Source of the DNA: a virus
Strand: one strand, 5' to 3'
Length of the DNA stretch: 64,000 nt
IMG/VR virus record: IMGVR_UViG_3300029319_000016
Location: 24,051 to 88,050 of that record
The notes under the pieces were generated by a model. The model was not told the DNA's origin. It did no database searches and saw nothing but the letters and a program-made list of their open reading frames with translations. This document shows positions 7,244-16,400 of this stretch, piece by piece (position 1 is the first letter of the stretch; each line of letters begins with the position of its first letter). The translations under genes and the position numbers were made by a program.

Positions 7244-7272
7244 TTAATTTCCTCTTTATGTCTAAATAGTTT
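7197..7272 (-). repeat. 76-bp direct repeat, copy B (promoter element, RBS and leader codons)
   Basis: Partner of 6679-6754, 518 bases away and 74/76 identical. In this copy the CTATTTAG string also supplies the last codons and stop (ACT ATT TAG) of the RuvC-like gene. Confidence 0.95.
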
Positions 7273-7786
7273 TTAATCCAGCATTTGCTATAACAACTGA
7301 GTCTGCTTTATCATCAGTTCCTGGTTTTGGATTTCCGTGTCTTGTATACTCTACGATGAATTCTTTTGGATACTTATTGCTAACCCACTCAATAACCTTG
7401 AGCTTCGTGTTATCACCCCTTTTGATTTTGAGATCAACGAGGCCCCTAGCTTTGTTTGCCTGAAGGAGTATCGCAGGGCTGCCAAATAAATTGTGAACCA
7501 CATAGCTACACATACCATTAAAACGTTGTAGCTTGGCCATTGTCGCTGCTGTTGTCTTTCCTCCCGAGAATGCCATGAATGGTTGTTCGATGAAAACATA
7601 ATCTACCTCCTGTTGTTGTAAAGACCTTTTTATACATTCCATTTCTTTTTTAAAAATGTCTGCTCGTTCTTCAAGAGATTGAGATGGTTTTAATTTTATC
7701 TCATCAACAAGAAGTAGGTCTTCGTTTTCGTTTATCAAGCAATAACCTATTCTGCTTGAGCTTATATCTAATCCTAAAATAATCAT
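7262..7786 (-). CDS. RuvC-like Holliday junction resolvase
   Basis: This 174-residue protein matches the size of bacterial RuvC and has the RNase H-fold acidic residues in order. These are D7 in GLDISSSRIGYC, E67 in FIEQP, and D158/D159 with D162 in the DDKADSVVIANAG motif. Such enzymes cut four-way junctions or branched DNA before packaging. In phages of this type a RuvC-like protein can take the place of T4 endonuclease VII. A sigma70 promoter directly upstream, abutting the stop of the tail gene at 7824, suggests early expression. It stands in a run with primase and the Mre11-Rad50 fusion. The fold call is strong; exact substrate is inferred. Confidence 0.88.
   Translation of the reverse strand: MIILGLDISSSRIGYCLINENEDLLLVDEIKLKPSQSLEERADIFKKEMECIKRSLQQQEVDYVFIEQPFMAFSGGKTTAATMAKLQRFNGMCSYVVHNLFGSPAILLQANKARGLVDLKIKRGDNTKLKVIEWVSNKYPKEFIVEYTRHGNPKPGTDDKADSVVIANAGLKTI
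7263..7269 (-). promoter_or_regulatory. CTATTTA element, candidate late promoter
   Basis: The core ends 19 bases before the ATG at 7243, the same spacing as in the other repeat copy. It overlaps the stop codon of the RuvC-like gene. Confidence 0.4.
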
Positions 7787-7794
7787 AATAATCT

Positions 7795-7823
7795 ATTATA
7801 ACATATTGTTTTTGATTTGTCAA
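7795..7823 (-). promoter_or_regulatory. Sigma70 promoter for the RuvC-like gene
   Basis: TTGACA (7823-7818), a 17-base spacer and TATAAT (7800-7795) on the coding strand, with extended TGTTATAAT. The -35 box starts right after the stop codon of the preceding structural gene (7824-7826). Confidence 0.9.
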
Positions 7824-9230
7824 CTATAAATCTAATTTTAATTTAAAAGTATATTGACGATCTTCTGTTTTTCGAACAGGGTTGGCTAAAGAAGCAACTC
7901 CAATTAAGTTTCTTTTATCATCATAGATTGCAACTTTTGAAATGTACGTTTCTCTTTTAAACTCAGGTTCGTATTGTTTTAATTCTGTGTGTGCTGTATT
8001 GTGTATGGTTTGTTGGTGTTGTTTGAAAGAACCAGGCGAAATAGAATAGTTATTAACATCAGAGGAACTGCTTAAATAAGTTGGATTGTTAGACCAATTT
8101 AATTTTCCATAATCTGCATTACACATCATCATTAAAGTTTGTTTTTGTGTTATTCCTTGATACTTTATTTCAAAAGCAACATTTTTTATTGCTGGAAAGG
8201 CAACAACATTCTTATGGAGTCCAGCACCAAAATGCATCCATTTGTTGATTCCTCCACCTGAGCCTGGTAGTGAATAGGAATCGTCTACTCCAAGTTGATA
8301 AGAACCAGTAAGTATAAAAATTCCTTCATTATATAAAACAATACCAGCTGTTGATCCACTATAATCAACAGGAGAAGATGACGTTGAATAAGTTTGCACC
8401 AATTCTCCATTGCCTTTTATGTCTTTAAGGGTGGCTATAAGCGAACCAGTAACATAATAGTTTAACTCAACAGTTCTTTTCTTAATCTTTTGCCCATAAA
8501 AAATAGACGGCACAACTATAACATTTGTCTCGGCAGTGTAAAAATCTCTTTCTGGAATTGGTGCTTGAGATGAGAAAACCATGTGTGGTGATTTGTATCG
8601 ATACCTTTCCATAGCATTTTTTAACGAATAGGCAACTTCGTATGTTATTTCATCTGTTAGAGCTAAATCTTTTCTACCAACAGTGATCCTAGAAGGTCTA
8701 TCATTAGCAATATTGTATGGATAATGATAGCGAGTGATAGAAGCACTTAGATTATAATCACCTTCTACTATGTCTCCAAAATCAAATAACGTATTATATT
8801 GTGATTTTAAATTTACTTTTAAATTATTTCTAACACCATCTTTTACAACAAAAGGTCTTATCATCGAGCCTGTAGGATCTGTTTCTGATATTCTTGTAGA
8901 ATTTATTTGAGGATGAGCATGTGGATCGTTGAGAGTGTCAGAATGTGAAGACGATGTCTCGTTAATACCGTATATAACAGAACCAGATGGTCTGTTAATA
9001 TTATATTCATACAAACTTATCCAACCAGTATTACCTCTTTGTGGGTGGTATGTATGGTAAATAGGCCAGTTACCCACCTCTCCTTGTTGGTATATACCAT
9101 GAGCAGAACCAGATAGATTAGGTCGTTGATCAATGAAAACAGTTCCACTTGTTATTAAAAAGTTGAACTCAGGATAAGATTCCAAAGTGTTTATAAAAAC
9201 ATTTTCATCTTCTAATTTAAAAATAGCCAT
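7824..9230 (-). CDS. Virion structural protein (tail/fibre), paralogue of next upstream gene
   Basis: This 468-residue protein is rich in S, T, N and Y and predicted mostly beta-strand, with no catalytic motif. Its last about 110 residues are homologous in pattern to the end of the 366-residue protein at 9256-10356. Shared elements are a SNNPTYLSSS motif, then ISKVAIYDDKRNLIGVASL, a K-T/P stretch and a final strand (TFKLKLDL against TLRVRLDY). This S-x-NPT-x motif and end are typical of small virion proteins clustered after tail genes in marine myoviruses. It is the last gene of the structural block; the next gene down has its own sigma70 promoter. A CTATTTA element and AGAGGT ribosome site precede it. 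Confidence 0.75.
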   Translation of the reverse strand: MAIFKLEDENVFINTLESYPEFNFLITSGTVFIDQRPNLSGSAHGIYQQGEVGNWPIYHTYHPQRGNTGWISLYEYNINRPSGSVIYGINETSSSHSDTLNDPHAHPQINSTRISETDPTGSMIRPFVVKDGVRNNLKVNLKSQYNTLFDFGDIVEGDYNLSASITRYHYPYNIANDRPSRITVGRKDLALTDEITYEVAYSLKNAMERYRYKSPHMVFSSQAPIPERDFYTAETNVIVVPSIFYGQKIKKRTVELNYYVTGSLIATLKDIKGNGELVQTYSTSSSPVDYSGSTAGIVLYNEGIFILTGSYQLGVDDSYSLPGSGGGINKWMHFGAGLHKNVVAFPAIKNVAFEIKYQGITQKQTLMMMCNADYGKLNWSNNPTYLSSSSDVNNYSISPGSFKQHQQTIHNTAHTELKQYEPEFKRETYISKVAIYDDKRNLIGVASLANPVRKTEDRQYTFKLKLDL

Positions 9231-9246
9231 CTTAATACCTCTAGAA

Positions 9247-9253
9247 TAAATAG
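9247..9253 (-). promoter_or_regulatory. CTATTTA element, candidate late promoter
   Basis: TACTATTTATT on the coding strand follows the stop of the 366-residue gene by two bases, and its core ends 16 bases before the ATG at 9230. Confidence 0.4.
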
Positions 9254-9255
9254 TA

Positions 9256-10356
9256 TTAGTAGTCTAATCTAACTCTCAAGGTAAATTCTTGTGATGGGGT
9301 TTTTTTCAAAGGTTCTGACAATTTTGCAACAGCCATCAACTCATTCGCAGCTGAATAAAGTCCTATTGTTGTTATGTAAGAAATAGGATCTTCTGAGGCT
9401 TTTGTTTTAATTCTTATCTTTGAGTTATTTAAATAAGTTGGATTTGCTGAATAATTAAATTCATCATGGTTAACACGACAAAAGTAAATAGAAGAGTTGA
9501 GTTCTGTTGTGTTATTGAATGAAAGATTGTACAATCTTGTTCTAAAGTTATCAACAGCTCCTGTGATTAGGGAACCTGTTAAAACAGCGTCTACATCTTC
9601 TGCTGTGCTTGAAGGCCCTTTCATTAAAACATGTCCAAAGCCATTATTGAGTAATCCACCCAAGGCAGCATCTCTAAAAATAGAAGCTGTGAGAACAGCT
9701 ATTCCTGCTTGGTAATATAGCAATCCAGCTGGGTATCTTCTATTGGCTTTTAGAATGTTGTTATGTGTAGAAGCGGTTACATACAAGACACCATACTCTC
9801 CGGCTGGGGAATTGACAAAATATCCATCAGATCCACTAAAGTCTGTAATTAAAATTCTATTTGCAAATACGGTACCGTCTTCTGCATAAGCAGGCTTAAC
9901 ACCAAGTTCTAAATTAAAAGAACCTTTCTTTATTTCATCTTTCACTAGTAACCTAGACAAAGGCATAATAAAAACGTCTTTAAGTTTACTACCACCAGCA
10001 AGTATGTTTCCATCTTCGTCAAAATCTAATACAGATCCTGTGACATCATATCCAACAAGAACTTGTGCCATTTGTCCGTAAATGTTTTTCTTCTTTTTAT
10101 ATTGTGTATAAGTTGTGTTATATAATCCAGATGAAGCAGCAATACCAACAGTTAAATCAAAAATGTGGTTTGCTGAAGAAGATAGGTATGGATAGTCGTA
10201 AACAGTTTCAAACATACCATGAGAATGAAACTTGACGTTATTATCTGAATAAGTACCAGATACTATAGTCCCTGTTAAAGGAATTGCTTCGTGTAAAAGC
10301 GTTCGTGTCGACACTATGTCGTTACCACCTAAATTTTTATATGAGCCATTTGCCAT
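9256..10356 (-). CDS. Virion structural protein with NPTYL C-terminal domain
   Basis: This 366-residue beta-rich protein carries the C-terminal module shared with the 468-residue neighbour: SANPTYLNNS, then ITTIGLYSAANELMAVAKL and TLRVRLDY. Its N-terminal two-thirds differ from the neighbour, although both have short G/S/T-rich strands such as LTGSLITG and GVLYVTAS. It is probably a component of the tail tip, baseplate periphery or fibres. It follows the 318-residue structural gene after 16 bases with a GAGAGAT ribosome site, so it is likely cotranscribed with it. No enzymatic motif is present. Confidence 0.75.
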   Translation of the reverse strand: MANGSYKNLGGNDIVSTRTLLHEAIPLTGTIVSGTYSDNNVKFHSHGMFETVYDYPYLSSSANHIFDLTVGIAASSGLYNTTYTQYKKKKNIYGQMAQVLVGYDVTGSVLDFDEDGNILAGGSKLKDVFIMPLSRLLVKDEIKKGSFNLELGVKPAYAEDGTVFANRILITDFSGSDGYFVNSPAGEYGVLYVTASTHNNILKANRRYPAGLLYYQAGIAVLTASIFRDAALGGLLNNGFGHVLMKGPSSTAEDVDAVLTGSLITGAVDNFRTRLYNLSFNNTTELNSSIYFCRVNHDEFNYSANPTYLNNSKIRIKTKASEDPISYITTIGLYSAANELMAVAKLSEPLKKTPSQEFTLRVRLDY

Positions 10357-10372
10357 TTTTTATCTCTCTTTT

Positions 10373-11329
10373 TTATGATTTATATTTAACAAAACGAACA
10401 GGCAAGTCTACTGTATAACCTGTTGTTATTCCTGTAACCCTTACAATACTATCAATGTGATATACCTCAGATGAACCATTACCCCTATTGTCTAGTCTTG
10501 AAGTGCTTCCAAGTTCTGTAAATAAGTAGTTACTGGTATTTAAATCCAAAGATGCTCTAATTTTAAACTCTAAAATAGTTCCTCTAGGTCCGGCAATTAC
10601 TTGACCAGATCCACTAGAACTAGCTGCATCAGTAGTATTAGAGTTGAGACTAAACATTGTGCTTTGTACATCAGTAATAGTATAGAAAGCAATGTCGTCA
10701 TCATCAACATAGTCAAAGGAAATGGCTGATCCGTTTTTATCAGCAATAGATCCAAATCTGTTGTCAATTTGTATTGTATAACCGCTTTCAAACATGTCTT
10801 CAGGCAATCTAGTCGCATAACTTAGAGCAGTAGTATCTAAGCCCTGATCAAGTCTTATCATTCCACCATCAGATAATGATGCTCCAAAAAGAATACCATT
10901 AACTAAATTACCATTGGTAAAACCAATACCTACTTGTGTAGCATCTAAAGAATTATCATCTTCTGTTATTCTATCAACAGCAACAATAAAAGAGCCACTA
11001 GAGTGCATCTTTGTTGAATTGGAGCTTTCGTTTAACTTAATAACAGGTAGGTACAATAACCCCAAGTCATCATATGTCACTAGCTTAGATTTCATAGAAA
11101 TAGCATTGTCTGTGAAGGCTTCTAAAATTGGTGTTTGTAAAATCTCCAAATCATAATAAGCAGATCCATTTGCATTTGAGCTATCATATAAAGAGTAGTC
11201 TATTTCTTCATCTCCAAGTGCGAATTTTACTATCCTAAAAGTTCCATCACCTCTAGATAAAACTTTTCTGCCGTGGTCAGTTAAAACAGCGTCTAAGATT
11301 ATATCACCCGAATTATCTAAAAAACCCAT
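10373..11329 (-). CDS. Virion structural protein, LT-x-x-GR-x-x-LSRG family
   Basis: This 318-residue protein begins MGFLDNSGDIILDAVLTDHG, then RKVLSRGDGTFRIVKFALGDEEIDY. The core pattern of an acidic strand, (L/V)T-x-x-GR-x-L-S-R-G, an aromatic strand and F-x-D/GDE-x-I/V-x-Y is also at the start of the 368-residue protein at 16543-17649. It is common in small tail proteins of T4-like marine phages. The C-terminal half is beta-rich with an isolated strand ending PVRFVKYKS, similar to the end of the 697-residue protein. A structural role is inferred from the position inside the virion block. AGGAGAT precedes the start. Confidence 0.75.
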   Translation of the reverse strand: MGFLDNSGDIILDAVLTDHGRKVLSRGDGTFRIVKFALGDEEIDYSLYDSSNANGSAYYDLEILQTPILEAFTDNAISMKSKLVTYDDLGLLYLPVIKLNESSNSTKMHSSGSFIVAVDRITEDDNSLDATQVGIGFTNGNLVNGILFGASLSDGGMIRLDQGLDTTALSYATRLPEDMFESGYTIQIDNRFGSIADKNGSAISFDYVDDDDIAFYTITDVQSTMFSLNSNTTDAASSSGSGQVIAGPRGTILEFKIRASLDLNTSNYLFTELGSTSRLDNRGNGSSEVYHIDSIVRVTGITTGYTVDLPVRFVKYKS

Positions 11330-11367
11330 TTTTTATCTCCTAATTTGTAAATAACTAGTTAATTACA

Positions 11368-13461
11368 TTAATTTTTCTTTAAAAGAAATCTTACATTTAA
11401 ATCTAATTTCCTGCCTGTATCGTTAGATACAATTCTTATTTTAAATTTTTCACCTGTTTCTTTTATGGTTCCGTTCTCATTGATAACTGTCCAAATTTTA
11501 TTTCCAACAGTATCTAGACCAAGAGTCGGTAATTCTTGATTTAAATAAGGAAACAATCCAGCAACATCAGAAACATCTCCAGTAAAAAGAGGTTGTGACA
11601 AATTTGGATTTTTATATTCCTCGGGTGTGTCATCAAAAAATATTACCTCGTCTTGATTGTATTCATCCTTATAGAAGCCAGTTGTGACATAAACACCATT
11701 ATCATCTTTAAAACCAACAGTTGAGTACATTTTATCTTCAATAATCACGGTGATAGGTTCTTTTGTGTTAATTGTTGTTTCTAGCAAATTACTTGAATCG
11801 AAAGTAGTTTGATTACTTGAAGGTATTATTTGTAACATTCTCATCATTGATTTGAAAGGTTTATATTTATCTTTAGCCAAGTTTGCAAAATTAACAATCT
11901 TCATGTTTAAAAAAACTTCATCAGCATCTTCAAACAACTCTACCTCATAAATGTCTGTTGGGTTGGATGGGTACTCATAAAAATTAATCGCCCTAAAGAC
12001 ATAGTAATATTTTTTAAAAGGAATTAGCTCATCTATATGAACCAATTGAGTTCCAACAAATGAAGTTTTAACAACAGGAGAAACATTGATATCTTGATAG
12101 TTTCCTTGAGGTTGTGAAGACATTTTATAAATTTCAAATTTTCCTTTTTGACTTTCATAAACAAAAGAAGGTTTGCTTTTCATAATGTCAAAACTGTTTT
12201 TTCTACTTAGCCACTCATCTTTTGTTTCATTATTAGTAGAACCATCTGCATTCATTTGAACAAAATCTTGAAATCCATTGTAATAGTACTTTCCATTTTC
12301 TGAATTTTTGTTTAAATTTAATAAAATTTTTATTTTATATTTGTTTAAATCATCCTTATAGGTTTCAAAACTAACATCTGGAACTGGTAAACTAGGTTGT
12401 GTAATTTTTAGCGTTTGTATAAAGATAGGCTCAGTGCTCTTAGAAATAAAAACTGAAAAGTTTTTACTAATGATTCTCCAACTGTAAATTTTATAAGTAT
12501 ATTGTTTTTCTACTTTTACTTGTGTATCATAAAAAGACCAGCTTGATGCCTCATCTGTTAAAAAAGAAGTATAAAATGTTTGTATTACATTATCATTCTG
12601 ATCGCATTTTAAAATTTCAAAAAACAAATCTTCGTCTTTTTCTGTATTGAATAGTGGGCTATTATTAGCATCAGCAATTATTGTATAAAGATCGTCTCCA
12701 TCCCATAAGTCATCACCATTCACACCTTCAGGTCTATCTTGTATTGATAAAGGACAACAAGAGTTTATGGGATTATCATAAGCATCATCAAAAGTTTCAT
12801 AAAACAAATCATCACTTGTTATTCTATTAAATGCAATGCTTTCTGATTCTACACCACTTGGCAAACCATCGAATTTTTGGTTAATTTTATCGTATTTTTC
12901 AATAATACTTTTTACAAAAAAAGGAAACACACCCCTATTCTCAGGTCTTCCAAAATTATTTATTAGTTTTTTTAAATAACCTTGACTAAGAGGTTTAACA
13001 GTACTATTGAGTGTTATTTTAACTGCTTGAGGGTGATAACCAGAAATTTCATCTGTTCCTTTCCCACCCCTAAAATACTTTTCTTGGGACATAACCGAAT
13101 CATCAAAGTAAAAAATTGATTGCATTCTTGATTGTCCATCTTCGGGTCGACTCACATAAGAGTTGTTTATAAAACTTGGTCTTTTTGATTTATCATCAGA
13201 CTCTGGTGCGAACTCTTGTGTAAAGTTTTCAATTGTATCTGGAAACGCCTCTGCGCTTGATTCTGTGGAATCAGGATCTTCTCGTGATGCTCTGTCATAT
13301 TCAACATAACCATTGACCATGTTTAATTCATTTCTTTGATTATATTCATCAGCTATGTAGTTAAAAAATGGATTTATTGAAACTGTGTATTTATATTCAT
13401 CTGAGCCCTCAGTTCCCACTAGAACTGCTTTATCCCAAATGTTATGAAGTTTGGTTGACAT
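11368..13461 (-). CDS. Virion structural protein with fibronectin-III-like segments
   Basis: This 697-residue protein is predicted to be largely beta. An acidic, disordered stretch (about 50-95) is followed by regions with YTYKIYSWRIISKNFSVFIS and KKYYYVFRAINFYEYPSNPT patterns, which resemble the F/G strands of Ig or fibronectin-III domains. It ends GEKFKIRIVSNDTGRKLDLNVRFLLKKN, a terminal strand pattern shared in style with the 318-residue protein. No enzyme motif is visible. Its ATG overlaps the stop of the Arg-rich 1022-residue gene, so the two are translationally coupled. Likely a tail fibre or baseplate decoration protein; not assigned to a named family. Confidence 0.7.
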   Translation of the reverse strand: MSTKLHNIWDKAVLVGTEGSDEYKYTVSINPFFNYIADEYNQRNELNMVNGYVEYDRASREDPDSTESSAEAFPDTIENFTQEFAPESDDKSKRPSFINNSYVSRPEDGQSRMQSIFYFDDSVMSQEKYFRGGKGTDEISGYHPQAVKITLNSTVKPLSQGYLKKLINNFGRPENRGVFPFFVKSIIEKYDKINQKFDGLPSGVESESIAFNRITSDDLFYETFDDAYDNPINSCCPLSIQDRPEGVNGDDLWDGDDLYTIIADANNSPLFNTEKDEDLFFEILKCDQNDNVIQTFYTSFLTDEASSWSFYDTQVKVEKQYTYKIYSWRIISKNFSVFISKSTEPIFIQTLKITQPSLPVPDVSFETYKDDLNKYKIKILLNLNKNSENGKYYYNGFQDFVQMNADGSTNNETKDEWLSRKNSFDIMKSKPSFVYESQKGKFEIYKMSSQPQGNYQDINVSPVVKTSFVGTQLVHIDELIPFKKYYYVFRAINFYEYPSNPTDIYEVELFEDADEVFLNMKIVNFANLAKDKYKPFKSMMRMLQIIPSSNQTTFDSSNLLETTINTKEPITVIIEDKMYSTVGFKDDNGVYVTTGFYKDEYNQDEVIFFDDTPEEYKNPNLSQPLFTGDVSDVAGLFPYLNQELPTLGLDTVGNKIWTVINENGTIKETGEKFKIRIVSNDTGRKLDLNVRFLLKKN

Positions 13462-16400
13462 TAATATCCTCCCCCTCTGCTAGGCCCTCGACCTCTTGAA
13501 GGACCTCTTGAGGGTCCTCTTCTAGGTCCTTGACCTCTTGAAGGTCCTCTTCTACCCCTGTTTCTAGAGGATCTTTCTCTATTATCAGAAGGTCTATTTG
13601 TACTTCTAGCATTACTAGGAGGTGGTCTTGATGGTGGTGGAACAGATGTTGTAGTAGCTTGTTCAATCTCATTATCTTGTTTCTTGTTTTGTATTTTTGA
13701 AAAGAATGTTGATTTAATGCTGCTAACTTTTTTTGGTTTTAGTTTAGAAATATAAGCATTTTTATCTTTAATTGATTTTGGTGGCTTTGTTTTATTTAAC
13801 ATAACTTCTAAATTATTTTCAATTCTTCTATTTCTTCTATTTCTAGGATTCTTTCGTCTTCTTCTGTTTATTCTTCTGGCTCGCTTTTTTGCTACAGATG
13901 ATCTACGACTCGTTGGTCTTTTTGATAATGCTTTTAAAACCATAGGTTGTCTATAACTATTTTCTACAAAAAACAAATTTTTAGCAAATTCGTATTCATA
14001 AAAATCTTGTATGTTATAGAGACGATAAAAAGAATTAAATGCTTGCATGTTCATAGGATTCGAATCAACTCTGTTACTAGAAGTTCGGTTATAATTATTA
14101 GGATAAATTACAAAATAAGAGTTGACAACGCCATAATCTTCAAATTGATTAGATGGCGAGTTGAAACTTGGATCATAATGTTCAAACATTCTACACACTA
14201 TAGGGCTAGTTAGTTCTGCTAAAACATCAGTTGTTAAATCTTGATATTGTACATTACCAATGCCTTGCTCTGTGTCTATTGTATAATATTTTACTCGTTG
14301 TAAATTAAAAAACATTGCATCTTTAGTATATTGTTTTTCATAAAAAAACTCTTGGAGTTCTCCAACAATAGGCAATGCAACATCAGGGTTTAATAGAAAA
14401 ACATGTTGAATTGGTAACTCACTAAACTCTGATTCTGTTTTACTTTGTAAAACTGCACTGTTTCTATTTAGAATAGAAAATCTGTTGGAACCTCTAGATG
14501 CCACTAGTGCTTTTCTCATTGCCTTGGCGATAGGTACTGGTCTACTATCTTTATCTAAAGCTTTTTCTTCAGGTTCATCAAATATGTTTGTGTTCTCACC
14601 TAGCAAGTTATCTTCAAAATTATATTCTTCCCTAAATCTTTCAGCCCTAATGTTTTCTCCAAATAACGCACTAAGTTCACTTTCTCCTAGCAAAAGAGAA
14701 TCAGCAAATTTTCCTAGAGCTTCTTCGTTAATTTGTGATAAATTTTTTAAAATAAACTTGTCTCTTCCTTTTGTTATTTCGCTTGGGCTTAATGTTGCAT
14801 GTTCTACAAACCTAGTATCATCATTCGTGTTTAAAAAGTTTTCATTAGAAAATCTTCTTTTTTCATTTTCTAAAATTCTAACAAACTGTGAAACGTTAAA
14901 AAAATTAGTATACATTTCGGCGCGATTGTTACTTTTTAAATAATTTTTAAATTTTTTATTAATTTTTAAATTAACTCTATATCTTTTTCTAGATGATGGA
15001 AAACTAATTCTTGTTCTGTTTGTGTTTCTTCCATAAGAATAACTTCCTCTACCTGTAGAAAGACCATACATTCTTGACATTTTTTTAATTATTTTCATAC
15101 ATAAAAACAATAAACCGTTTAAAGATTCAAACGTACAAGTCTTGGGAGATCCCATCGCACTAAGGTTTCTTATTATTTCAACCTCATTGGCTGAGTCTTT
15201 TCCACAAACTACATGAATTCCTTCTATTAAAGTTTTAATACAAGTTGACCATGGTGCTATTTTTGTTCGCTTGTCAAAACTAGATACTATTTTATCTCTA
15301 TTATAGGTTCTTGTAGTTCTATCAAAATACTGATCGCTTAAAATAATAGAACTTATTTTTTTTAAATAAGCGGCGGTTTGAGCTTTCATTCTAGTAACCA
15401 AATCATTTAAATATCTTTTTATGGGGTTATCTGTTTGCACTCTAATTTCCAAATCTCTCATTCTTCTATTTTCAAAAACACAATCAGCAGAATAAATAAA
15501 TCTTTCGTTTGACATTTTTATGTTTTTAATTTTTGCAAATGCTGTTCTGTTGAAGTTAATTTTGTCTCCACTAGACCTAGTATAAATTATTGGTCTTCCG
15601 TTTGAAAAGACTTCTAATTTTTTTATTTGTACATCTTGGAATTTATCTAAAATTTCAGGATATATGGAATTTAGTATCAAAGCTTCTTTAGAATTTTGAA
15701 TTAAAATTTCTCTAGCATTTATTGAAAAAATAGCTCCTATTTTTCCATTTTCTAATTGAGTTGTTTCTAAAGGTGAAAAGATCTTTCTATTATCTTTTGG
15801 AATTTGTTTTATTTGTTTTTGATTAAAGAGAAACTTAAACCTATAATCTTTTGTTTTTAAGTTGTAAACATTGGTAGTATCTAAAGCACCATGGCTAATG
15901 TTATTAAAATGAAAAGAATTTTCCATGTAACCTCTACGATGCTGATGGACAGCACTTGGCCAAACTTCCTTAGTGTTTTTTTTCAAAAACAATGATGTGT
16001 TTAGAGGTATTTCATTATCTTTAAAGACCATTTCAACTATTGTTGGTCCAAATTTTTCTTTTGTATTAGATTGTTTTTTAGAAAGACAAGCAAATACAGC
16101 TAAGTGACCTTTTGTTGAAATTTTTTCAATTTTAATAAATTTATTAATTTTTTGCAAAGTGTTTAATTTCAAATATTTACCATGGTCTTCATCATTCAAT
16201 GTTATTTCTATAAACTGATTATTGGAGTTTTGTAGTAATCTTTGTAGTCTAGGTTTGGTAAAAATTATATTATTTTGTCTCAAATTCTCAGTTGTTGCAT
16301 GGTCAGTTGAAACAAAAATTTTTATTTGATTAACAGAATTTTTGTTATTAAAATAAGGTCTTCCTGAAAAATTTAAAGAATTAAAGATAGAAAAATTTAT

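Noticed and set aside
13442-13672. 76-codon frame over the Arg-rich repeat, giving an E/D/L-rich product
   Set aside because: It is the alternative-frame reading of the repeated RGG-coding DNA. Its composition follows from the repeat.
14485-14943. 152-codon plus-strand frame
   Set aside because: It is antisense to the 1022-residue gene and S/L/F-rich as expected from reading AT-rich codons backwards. No start signals, and no other plus-strand gene exists in the window.
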